Origin: Thermoguttaceae bacterium
Lineage (GTDB): Bacteria; Planctomycetota; Planctomycetia; Pirellulales; Thermoguttaceae
Assembly (NCBI GenBank): GCA_025062105.1
Contig: JANXAQ010000121.1
Span: 1 to 64,000 of the forward strand
Length of the DNA: 64,000 nt
Direction: 5' to 3'
Shown here: piece by piece, positions 19,341 through 27,029 of the stretch
Position numbering within the stretch: position 1 is the stretch's first letter
Layout of the letters: every line of letters starts with the position of its first letter
Made by a program: the position numbers and the translations under genes
The notes under the pieces: generated by a model
Told to the model about the DNA's origin: nothing
Database searches by the model: none
Seen by the model: the letters and a program-made list of their open reading frames with translations, nothing else

Positions 19341-21236
19341 ATGGTAGAAAACGGGGGAGGAAAAAGAGCAAAAAAATCCGTGGCCAGCCAACAGACCTCA
19401 GCAGACCGGCCGACATGGCTGGAAACCCCGCTGGAAGATAGGAAAAGGGGTTATTTAGTGGTGGCACGGCGCTACCGGCCACAGCGGTTTGAGGAGCTGG
19501 TCGGCCAGGAGCATGTAACGAAGGCTTTGGTCAATGCGATCAGTAGCAACCGAGTGGGTCATGCCTATCTTTTTACTGGGGCCAGGGGGGTGGGGAAGAC
19601 CTCAACAGCCCGGATTTTTGCTAAAGCCCTCAATTGCCAACAGGGCATCAGCCCTACGCCGTGCAACCGCTGTGAGATCTGCCGGGCTATCAGCACTGGA
19701 GAAGATGTGGATGTGCTAGAAATCGACGGAGCCAGTAATCGGGGAATCGAAGAAATTCGCACGCTGCGACAGAATGTGGGCGTTCGTCCCAGCCGGGCCC
19801 GGTTTAAAATCTATATCATCGATGAAGTCCATATGTTGACCAAGGAGGCATTCAACGCCCTGTTGAAAACGTTGGAAGAGCCGCCCGAGCATGTGAAGTT
19901 CATCTTCTGCACTACCGAACCGAACAAAATTCCGATTACCATTTTGTCCCGGTGTCAGCGGTTTGATTTTGCAGGGATTGGCACGGAGGCAATTCTTCGT
20001 CGTTTGCAGCAGATTGTGGAGTCGGAGAAAGTTTCGGTCGATCCGGAGGCCTTGGAGGCCATTGCACGTCGGGCGGCCGGGTCGATGCGGGATGCCGAGT
20101 CGCTGTTAGAGCAACTGTTAGCCTTTTCTTCGGGGAATATTCGGCTTGAGGATGTCCATGAGCTGCTGGGCACCGCAGGGGATGAGCGGATGGTGGCCTT
20201 AGTGGATCGGCTTCTGCAGCAGGATGCAGCCGGTGCGCTAATGGAGTTGGACGCTGCGGTGCAGCAGGGGGTAGATGTGGCGCTGCTGGTGGAGCAGATG
20301 CTGGGCTATTTTCGGGATTGTATGGCAGCGGCGTTGGGGTGTCCGGCCAATATGTTTCTTTATACACCATCTCGGCTGGCTGACCAAGTGGCCGAAACCG
20401 GCCGCCGTCTGGGATTGCAGCGTCTGTTGGCCATCGAGCAACTGTTGGATCATACGTTGAATCGAATGCGATTTAGTACCCAAGGTCGGCTCTTAGCCGA
20501 GTTGGCCCTGGTGCGGATCTGCCAGTTGGAAGATTTAGAAAGGCTTGCCGAACTGATTGCTGCTGTTCGCTCAGAAGGCGGTCGGATCTCAATAGCAGAA
20601 ATGCTAAGCAAGAAATTGCCCTCAGCCGAAATCCAAGATCTAAAGTCGCCAGAAGCTCGGCAGGCAACCTATGGTAATCAGGAGACATTAGAAACAGGCC
20701 AGGAGGCAAAAAAAAAAGAAGTCCAGCTCCGCCCCCAAGTCTCGCCAAGTCCCCCGGAGTTCCAACAGACAGGCGTAGGTCCAGAAACTGCTAAAGGGTT
20801 CTGGGGACAGAAGTTAAGCCCAACCAATGCCACGGAAGTCTGGCAAACGGTTTTGCGTCGGGTAGGCGGCTTGCTGGGGGAACATGGCCGATATTTCCGT
20901 TCCGTTACCGCTCCGAGCGAAACTCGTCTGGTCGTACAGTTCGATCCGGCATATACTGTATCGAAAGCATTTTGTGAACGCCCGGAGCAACTGAGCCGGT
21001 TAGAGAGGGCCTTGGAAGAGTTGTTGGGCTATCGGGTGCAGGTGGTATTTCAATTGGCCGATAGCTCCGGAGCACCGACAGATCGGCCCCCCCCGTTTCC
21101 CGAACGTTCGTACCAAGAGCGGCTTGCGGAGGTACAACGACGCACTTTCGTTCAGAGAGCCATTGATTTGTTCGGCGCCCAACCGATCCAGTTGATTCTG
21201 CCGCAACCTCCAGAAGAGGAACCAAACACAGAATAG
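19341..21236 (+). CDS. dnaX: DNA polymerase III subunit tau/gamma
   Basis: A 631-residue clamp-loader subunit. The AAA+ core begins at YLVVARRYRPQRFEELVGQE (residues 39-58). Walker A is GARGVGKT (80-87), four zinc-type cysteines lie in the segment from NCQQG to CEICRA, Walker B is IIDEVHM, and sensor 1 is the FIFCTTEP region. After a variable linker the C-terminal tau domain (TEVWQTVLRRVGG) should contact the polymerase. The ATG gives about 38 residues ahead of the core; a GTG near residue 40 could be the true start. At 20701-20718 the gene has AGGAGG followed by C and ten A residues, a likely slippage site that would yield a shorter gamma of about 484 residues. ybaB and recR follow downstream, as in many bacteria. 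Confidence 0.95.
   Translation: MVENGGGKRAKKSVASQQTSADRPTWLETPLEDRKRGYLVVARRYRPQRFEELVGQEHVTKALVNAISSNRVGHAYLFTGARGVGKTSTARIFAKALNCQQGISPTPCNRCEICRAISTGEDVDVLEIDGASNRGIEEIRTLRQNVGVRPSRARFKIYIIDEVHMLTKEAFNALLKTLEEPPEHVKFIFCTTEPNKIPITILSRCQRFDFAGIGTEAILRRLQQIVESEKVSVDPEALEAIARRAAGSMRDAESLLEQLLAFSSGNIRLEDVHELLGTAGDERMVALVDRLLQQDAAGALMELDAAVQQGVDVALLVEQMLGYFRDCMAAALGCPANMFLYTPSRLADQVAETGRRLGLQRLLAIEQLLDHTLNRMRFSTQGRLLAELALVRICQLEDLERLAELIAAVRSEGGRISIAEMLSKKLPSAEIQDLKSPEARQATYGNQETLETGQEAKKKEVQLRPQVSPSPPEFQQTGVGPETAKGFWGQKLSPTNATEVWQTVLRRVGGLLGEHGRYFRSVTAPSETRLVVQFDPAYTVSKAFCERPEQLSRLERALEELLGYRVQVVFQLADSSGAPTDRPPPFPERSYQERLAEVQRRTFVQRAIDLFGAQPIQLILPQPPEEEPNTE
20701..20731 (+). promoter_or_regulatory. 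Candidate dnaX frameshift / transcriptional slippage site
   Basis: AGGAGG at 20701-20706 lies one base before a run of ten A (20708-20717), read as GCA AAA AAA AAA GAA in the tau frame. A weak CTCCG/CGGAG stem (20727-20731 with 20755-20759) follows. Minus-one reading ends at TAA 20792-20794; plus-one ends at TAG 20776-20778. Either gives a product lacking the tau C-terminal domain. Confidence 0.6.
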
Positions 21237-21451
21237 TCCAGCCGAAAGCACTGCCTTGAGTCCTCTTGCCTTTCTCAGTAGTTCAAAGTTGGGTTGCCAA
21301 CACAAAAATAGTTCCTAGCTTTTTATTTTTAATGGACTTCTACGCCTTCTCCTTATATGGACGGATAGGACCAGAAACGGCTTAGCTGTTCCCGTTGGGT
21401 TGGCTAGCCTCTGCGGAAGCACCAGTACAGCTGGTTAGCTCCGGGCCATAG

Positions 21452-21734
21452 CTCGCTGCTATCCACAAGTTGGCGTTGAAGCGTTCGAACTTCACTTTCG
21501 CCAAATACCAAAAGCTCGTTGAACAACGCAGAATAGATAAAATAGGCGATCTAGCTAAGACAGCCTTTGAAACCAAGCACTTTTTGCTTTTGGAAGTGAT
21601 CTTTCCTAAATGCTGCCATTTCTCCAAAGGAACAATTAGCTTGTTTAGAAAGGTTCGGTTATTCCCCTGGTTGGGGTAATCATTTACTGCCGTTCGAATG
21701 GGAAATACCTCCCAAAACTGTGTATAACAGCCAG
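21452..21734 (+). mobile_element. Family C element with perfect 10-bp duplication
   Basis: The ends are CTCGCTGCTATCCACA and TGTGTATAACAGCCAG. CGGGCCATAG is found at 21442-21451 and 21735-21744. It is 283 bp and non-coding. Its middle is closer to the 53123 copy than to the 6634 copy. Confidence 0.85.
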
Positions 21735-21809
21735 CGGGCCATAGAGAGGACGGGGAAAACTTTATACTAACCTATTGTATACGAGAGTTAGGTCCCTTTT
21801 CCTTGTAAA

Positions 21810-21965
21810 GAGGCTGGCCTAAAAAGCATTTTTTATGATGAAAGGAGGTTTCCTTCCTAAATACCCCAGAATTCCCAAAATCCTTGTTTTTAAGGAGTCT
21901 GAAGGGTAGGAGCCGGTCGGCCAAAACCGATTGGAAACCGCCAAAATCCCAATTTCCAGGAAGCT
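21810..21965 (-). mobile_element. Family D element, minus orientation
   Basis: GAGGCTGGCC at the left and AGGAAGCTTTT at the right are eroded D ends. The interior shares TTTTTAAGGAGTCTG and TAGGAGCCGGTCGGCC with the other D copies. Confidence 0.7.
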
Positions 21966-22007
21966 TTTAACTCGAGGTTTGCTATTTTTTGTAATTTCCT
22001 TTATGTC

Positions 22008-22155
22008 TTTGAGTTTTGCCATTTTCCCTAACTGGTTTTGCCATCAGCAGTTACGACGAAACTTCCCTTTGTTCACCCGATTTCCTAACTCCAATAGTGG
22101 CAAGGAGTTAGAATTTTCTCCTTTCGGGGGAACACCAAAAATGGTAAAAGTCGAG
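22008..22155 (-). mobile_element. Family A element with 7-bp duplication
   Basis: It begins TTTGAGTTTTGCCATTTTC and ends GGTAAAAGTCGAG; TTATGTC flanks both sides (22001-22007 and 22156-22162). The hairpin arms are TAACTCC and GGAGTTA. Confidence 0.8.
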
Positions 22156-22344
22156 TTATGTCAAGGAGTTAGGTTTTGAGGATTCTGTAGTCAGCAAATT
22201 TTCTAACTCGAATATTTTCAAAAGGTTAGGATATTCAAAAGGGGATGCACCCTGGAAATTGGCAAAGCCGAGTTTAGCTGGTGTAGTGTTTATGGAGATA
22301 GCAGAGCTGTTTTTGGCACCAATAGAAGGGGAGAAGGTTAAGGA

Positions 22345-22544
22345 GGATCTTCTCCAAAACCATGAACATATCGTGAACTATATGGGGTCTTGATTCCATA
22401 ACCGTTCGGTGCTTCTATCCAAACACTTACTATCTATCGGATACTACCAATGTTAGCACCCTTGATATTGTGTTAGAGGAGAATAAGCCACCGTCTTTTT
22501 CACGGAGCATAAGCCAACATCCTCTTAAATTATGCAGAAGTTCC
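22345..22544 (+). mobile_element. Family B element, diverged
   Basis: It starts GGATCTTCTCCAAAACCATG and ends TTAAATTATGCAGAAGTTCC. CTTACTATCTATCGG and ATATTGTGTTAGAGG mark the interior, and a 20-30 bp internal insertion is present. Confidence 0.65.
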
Positions 22545-22770
22545 GAATTTTGGCCATTTTCTGGAGGGCGGCTTGCAATCTGTGCATCATGGGATTTGCT
22601 GGGGGAGGGCATAAAGGGGAAATAATCTGATCGATAAGCTTTTTTCCTTAGTTGACATTCTCCGCGGCAATGCCGAGATCTCGACAGGGGGAGTAGTGTT
22701 TTGCTCCTTGGCGGCATGGGTCCAGAAACGATCCTCTTTAGAATCTAGAATCTTTTTGAGGAGCTTTTAA

Positions 22771-23295
22771 ATGGGTAGGAAGAAAAAGCAAACTCAGGCA
22801 AAGAAGAAATCTGTCCCCTCAGCTCCCCCTGTTCAGGTGGAGTTGCAAGCATCGCAGGAAGAGTTCATTGATCAACTTGTCCAGATTCACCATCAGCTAG
22901 AGGCGAAACGGGTTTGGGGTCAGGCTGGCGGCGGATTGGTCAAAATCGAAATGAATGGGATAATGCAGGTTTTAACCTGCCAACTGGCACCGGAACTGCT
23001 GGAGAAAAAAGATCCAGAACTTCTCGAAGACCTTTTGATTTCCGCATTTAATGATGCGGTAGAGAAGGTGAAGGATCAAGCGTTCGGTTGTTTGGCTTCC
23101 ACCCTGTCCGACTCGGAACATCCAGAAGCACTACCTGAGATCCCGGCAGTAAGTGCGATGGCTCAATTCTTTCAGGCAAATAAAGACCTGATGGCTGAGC
23201 TGGGGGATCCTTTGATCACGTCGTTGGTGGAACTACTGGTCTCTTTAGAAGACCAAGAGGACGAGGAGGACATGCCCCCCAAAAGGAGGAAATAA
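22771..23295 (+). CDS. ybaB: YbaB/EbfC family nucleoid-associated protein
   Basis: A 174-residue protein. The central part (residues about 28-115) matches YbaB/EbfC, small dimeric proteins that bind DNA with little specificity: VWGQAGGGLVKIEMNGI followed by LLEDLLISAFNDAVEKVK. The N-terminus is Lys/Gln-rich and the C-terminus adds a further helical region and an acidic-basic tail (EDQEDEEDMPPKRRK), so it is longer than the usual 100-110 residues. Its position between dnaX and recR is the classic arrangement and supports the call. The ATG has GAGGAGC 7 nt upstream. Confidence 0.88.
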   Translation: MGRKKKQTQAKKKSVPSAPPVQVELQASQEEFIDQLVQIHHQLEAKRVWGQAGGGLVKIEMNGIMQVLTCQLAPELLEKKDPELLEDLLISAFNDAVEKVKDQAFGCLASTLSDSEHPEALPEIPAVSAMAQFFQANKDLMAELGDPLITSLVELLVSLEDQEDEEDMPPKRRK

Positions 23296-23422
23296 TCCAG
23301 ATTCATCCGGAGCCTGCCGGCCCTCTGTTCCGAGGAGTTTTCAGGGCGTTTGACCAGCGCAGAGGCTTTGGGTAATAAGAAAAAGGGCAATAAGAAATAA
23401 GAAAAAGGTTCGGAGTCTTCGT

Positions 23423-24025
23423 ATGGCCGAACTGAGCGGACCGCTGAAAAACCTGATCGAGCAATTGGCTCGGCTTCCTGGCATCGGCAAGAAGACAGCC
23501 GAACGGCTGGCCTACCACCTTTTGCGAGTATCGAAGCAAGAAGCCTTGCAACTAGCGGAAGCCATCCGCCAGGTCAAAGAAAACCTCCGCCACTGCCGGA
23601 TTTGTTATAATTTGGCTGAGCAACAGGAGTGTGCGATCTGTCAGGATCCTAGGCGGGATCGTCAATTGCTCTGTGTGGTGGAACAGCCTAGGGATCTGAT
23701 GGCCCTGGAGCAAACCGGCATGTATCGGGGGCTATATCATGTGCTGTTGGGCCGTATTGCCCCTTTAGATGGGATTGGTCCGGAGGATTTGACCATCGCA
23801 GCGTTGGTGGAGCGGGTCCGCCAAGGGCAATTTCGAGAAGTCATTATGGCCACTAATCCCACCGTAGAGGGGGATGGCACGGCCTTGTATGTCGCCCAAC
23901 AGCTGGCCCCGTTCGGAGTCCGGATTACCCGATTGGCCAGGGGCATTACCCCCGGAAGTATGTTAGAATTTGCTAACAAGGAGATTTTAACCGACGCTTT
24001 GAGCGGTCGGCAGGAGTTTATGTAA
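23423..24025 (+). CDS. recR: Recombination protein RecR
   Basis: A 200-residue protein that acts with RecF/RecO in loading RecA at gaps. The N-terminal helix-hairpin-helix is LARLPGIGKKTAERLAYHLL, the zinc finger uses Cys58, Cys61, Cys70 and Cys73, and the Toprim domain follows (VVEQPRDLMALEQTG, MATNPTVEGDGTALY). The C-terminal LARGITPGSMLEFANKEIL is typical. The length is normal. The TAA stop coincides with the left end of a diverged A element. It lies 127 bp after ybaB. Confidence 0.96.
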   Translation: MAELSGPLKNLIEQLARLPGIGKKTAERLAYHLLRVSKQEALQLAEAIRQVKENLRHCRICYNLAEQQECAICQDPRRDRQLLCVVEQPRDLMALEQTGMYRGLYHVLLGRIAPLDGIGPEDLTIAALVERVRQGQFREVIMATNPTVEGDGTALYVAQQLAPFGVRITRLARGITPGSMLEFANKEILTDALSGRQEFM

Positions 24026-24154
24026 ACTTTCGATTCTACCCCCTTTGGGCTTCTGAGAAAGGGGAAAAGTTTTAACTCCCTGGCATTATTGGACTTAGGA
24101 AATTGGGTGAAGAAAAGGAGGCAAAACAAGTTCGGAAAAATACCAAAAGTCGAA
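24023..24154 (+). repeat. Family A element abutting recR stop, diverged
   Basis: The right part is clear (hairpin region ATTATTGGACTTAGGAAATT, then ACCAAAAGTCGAA). The left end, starting at the recR stop codon, is eroded to TAAACTTTCGATTCTACC. It may provide the recR 3' hairpin. Confidence 0.5.
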
Positions 24155-24425
24155 ACGTAATTGTCCATAGGCCTTTCCATTGGGAAAACAATCCGAACCG
24201 GAAACGTATTCTGGCAGACGAACAGGGCAGCTGAAATGGGATTTGAGATGGGTTTTGGTGCTGACCATTCCAGCTGGTAAAGGGTAAAATAGGGATTTGG
24301 AGAGAAATTTGGAGCCTGAGGATGGACCTTTCCGTGCTAGCGGGAAAAAGCTTTTCAGGATAGGCTGTAAAGTGGGTTAGGAGGGGGTTTTTCGGAGGCT
24401 ACGAGTCGGCAAAGGAGGACGCACG
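24155..24425. other. rpoN upstream region
   Basis: 271 bp of unique-looking sequence with no repeat family recognised. AAAGGAGGA at 24411-24419 is the rpoN ribosome-binding site. No clear promoter could be assigned. Confidence 0.4.
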
Positions 24426-26006
24426 ATGCGACTGTCTTTAGGACAAGAGATGCGGCAGGTCCAGAAACAGATTCTGGCCCCACGGATGATCCAGTCGATG
24501 GAAATTCTGCAACTGCCGATCCTAGCCCTGCAGGAACGCATCGAACAAGAAATGCAGGAAAACCCTGTCTTAGAACAGGTGGAGGTCGATCCGGACCTAG
24601 TGCCGGAAGAAGCCGAGCAAACGCCTGAAATTGTCCCCCCCGAACCAATTGCCGAGGGCGAACGGGAGTTGGTCATCGACGAAAGCAAACCGGAAGCCGA
24701 TTTTGAGCGGCTGGTGGAAATGGATGAACAGTGGCCGGAACATTTCGAAGACCACAGCCGGCCTTCTCGCAACCGGATTGAAGAAGAGGAGCAGAGGCAC
24801 CATGATGCGATGGCCAACCTGATGGACCGGCCACCCAGTTTGCAGGATTATCTGCGAAGCCAATTGGCCTGGTTCGATCTGGCCCCCCCTTTGCGGGCCA
24901 TGTGTGAACGCATCATCTACAATCTCGATTCAAATGGATATTTGACTACCAAGAATTTGCAAGATCTCCTGGGTCCGGAAGCTACTAAGGCTGATTTGGC
25001 CCTGGCAGAACAAGCCTTAGCCGTGGTCCAAAAATTGGATCCGCCCGGCGTTGGGGCCCGAGACCTGCGAGAGTGCCTGCTGTTGCAACTTTCTGCCGGA
25101 ATGCCTTACTACGAAGAGCTCCGTACGTTGATTACCAACCATCTGGAGGACATCGAACAGAATCGACTGCCTGCCATCGCGAAGAAGACCGGCTACAGTT
25201 TGCAGACTATCCATGCCGCCCTACAAGAACTCCGTAAACTCAACCCTAAACCCGGGGCGGATTTTCAAGAAGAATTTGTTCCCCCAGTTACCCCGGACAT
25301 TTATGTGGAACGAGACGAAGACGGCAATTACAAGGTCCGCCTGGAAGAAGGACGCCTCCCCCGACTGACGATCAGTTCCTATTACCGTCGGCTTCTGACC
25401 GACCCCCAAACAAACGAACAAACCCGGGAATATATCAAGCGGAAGCTCAATTCGGCTCAATGGCTCATCGATGCAATCGCCCAGCGCCGGAATACTCTTT
25501 TGCGAGTGGCCCAAGCTATTGTCGATCACCAAAAAAACTTCCTGGACAAAGGCCCTGAGTATATCGAACCTTTGAAAATGCAGCAAATCGCAGAAAAAGT
25601 CGGCGTCCATGTTACCACGGTCAGCCGAGCCGTGGATGATAAATGGATTCAAACCCCTCGAGGTATCTTCCCCTTGAAGCGGTTTTTCTGTGGTGGTACC
25701 GTCAGCGCTGACGGTGATGAAGTGGCCTGGGATGCCGTTCGACTGAAACTCCAAGAGATCATTGCCAACGAAGACAAGCAGAATCCTTTAAGCGACGAGG
25801 AGTTGGTCAAAGAATTGGCCAAGCACGGCATTCACGTAGCCCGCCGCACAGTAACCAAATATCGAAAAGCCCTTCGGATTCCTAGCTCGCGGCAGCGGCG
25901 AGAATGGTCGGCGGTTATGGGGAAAGTATCCACCAAATCAGCTTCGTCTCCCGGTGCTTCTCCTTCCCATTCCGAAGGGTCTTCCGGAACTGCTTCTGTT
26001 AGCTAA
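24426..26006 (+). CDS. rpoN: RNA polymerase sigma-54 factor
   Basis: A 526-residue protein. Region I begins MRLSLGQEMRQVQKQILAPRM with the Gln-rich activator-interacting segment (LQLPILALQERIEQEMQENP). An acidic region II (residues about 55-115) is followed by the core-binding domain (LQDYLRSQLAWFDL). The DNA-binding C-terminal part has the HTH (IAEKVGVHVTTVSRAVDDKW) and the RpoN box ARRTVTKYRKALRIPSS. It directs polymerase to -24/-12 promoters and needs an AAA+ activator such as the one at 12089. The C-terminus has a 35-residue Ser-rich tail. The start has a strong ribosome-binding site. Confidence 0.97.
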   Translation: MRLSLGQEMRQVQKQILAPRMIQSMEILQLPILALQERIEQEMQENPVLEQVEVDPDLVPEEAEQTPEIVPPEPIAEGERELVIDESKPEADFERLVEMDEQWPEHFEDHSRPSRNRIEEEEQRHHDAMANLMDRPPSLQDYLRSQLAWFDLAPPLRAMCERIIYNLDSNGYLTTKNLQDLLGPEATKADLALAEQALAVVQKLDPPGVGARDLRECLLLQLSAGMPYYEELRTLITNHLEDIEQNRLPAIAKKTGYSLQTIHAALQELRKLNPKPGADFQEEFVPPVTPDIYVERDEDGNYKVRLEEGRLPRLTISSYYRRLLTDPQTNEQTREYIKRKLNSAQWLIDAIAQRRNTLLRVAQAIVDHQKNFLDKGPEYIEPLKMQQIAEKVGVHVTTVSRAVDDKWIQTPRGIFPLKRFFCGGTVSADGDEVAWDAVRLKLQEIIANEDKQNPLSDEELVKELAKHGIHVARRTVTKYRKALRIPSSRQRREWSAVMGKVSTKSASSPGASPSHSEGSSGTASVS

Positions 26007-26138
26007 CCCTCTGAGGCATCGGCTACCAAGCCAGGGGCTGGACCTTTCTAGCCAATATTTCCCGGTTCCTAGACCGCCAGGGCCCCCTTAGGGTCGCTTT
26101 TCTCTTTTCATACCCGGAGGATGGGGGAACGAGAAGAA

Positions 26139-26324
26139 GTTCCGCATAATGTAAAGGGGATATTTTTATACCATGTTGACGTATCCTCCGTCTAAGACAA
26201 TCTCTAGGGGTGCTAGTGGTGGTTAGCAACCAATGAATAGTAAACATTCGGATAGAACAACCGAACGGCTATAGCATCAAGAGTTCCAAAAATTCACTAC
26301 ATGTTCAGGCTTTTCCGGAGGTTC
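26139..26324 (-). mobile_element. Family B element, minus orientation
   Basis: It starts AGTTCCGCATAATGTAAAGG and ends TTCAGGCTTTTCCGGAGGTTC. The CCGAACGGCTATAGCATCAAG block is shared with the copy at 60488. Confidence 0.65.
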
Positions 26325-26642
26325 GTTTAAATGAAATATTTTTACACCGTTTGGCTCCCTCCCCTCTCCTGATAGGGTTGCCAACAACCGCCCTATAGGA
26401 GCTCTTTGAATAGGGCGAGCCAATCCCCCTGGCAAATCAACGGCACTGAGGATGTCTATATGTTCATTGTGTTCATTATTCCTACAGCTTCCAGATCTCC
26501 GCGTTTGCCATTGTGGCCTCTGCAGGAATGGGAAAACTGTAGCTTCTAACAATTGGCGTTCGAAAGATACATGAACAAAAAAACGGTTCTTTCTAATTCC
26601 ACGAGATAAGCCAAATTAAGCGATAAAACAGAATTCGACCAG

Positions 26643-26896
26643 AGGAACCTTTGCCTCATGCAAAGGAGATATTTTTATACCATTTGGCAAGCACTGCTAT
26701 CCGCCTACACAAAGTAGGAATTGGCATAAAGGGGGTTTATGAATACCGGCTTAAAAGTTCCTACCGTTCGATTGCCCTACCTGGACAGCTACTATCTATT
26801 GGGCGCTTGGAAGGCTAGCAGCTCTATATGTGGTGTTAGAAGGAAAACAGCCAAAATGGTATAAAAATATTCCCTGTGAATTATGCAGAGGCTCCT
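26643..26896 (+). repeat. Rearranged family B element
   Basis: It begins AGGAACCTTTGC and ends AATTATGCAGAGGCTCC, with the right B half intact (CTACTATCTATTGGG, ATGGTATAAAAATAT). The left half seems to carry part of a second B right end, so it is probably two merged copies. Confidence 0.5.
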
Positions 26897-27029
26897 TCAC
26901 TACATGTTCAAAATTTTACATAGTTTCCATTTCATCAAGTCGGGATTCCCCAGTTTCGCGGGAACGGAACTTTCAAGCTTCTTTGCCGAAGAACGGGCAG
27001 TCTTCCGCCATTTGGCGGGAGAGTCTTTG

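Larger units (their letters stand above)
21237..22770. other. 1.5-kb repeat block between dnaX and ybaB
   Basis: No coding sequence is seen. It holds C (21452-21734), D (21810-21965), an isolated A end near 21971, A (22008-22155) and B (22345-22544). 22550-22740 has no recognised feature and should contain the ybaB promoter. Confidence 0.6.
26007..27029. other. 1-kb gene-free region with B elements
   Basis: It holds B copies at 26139-26324 and 26643-26896 and a B-like fragment between 26330 and 26500 (GAAATATTTTTACACCGTTT). No gene is seen. Confidence 0.5.
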
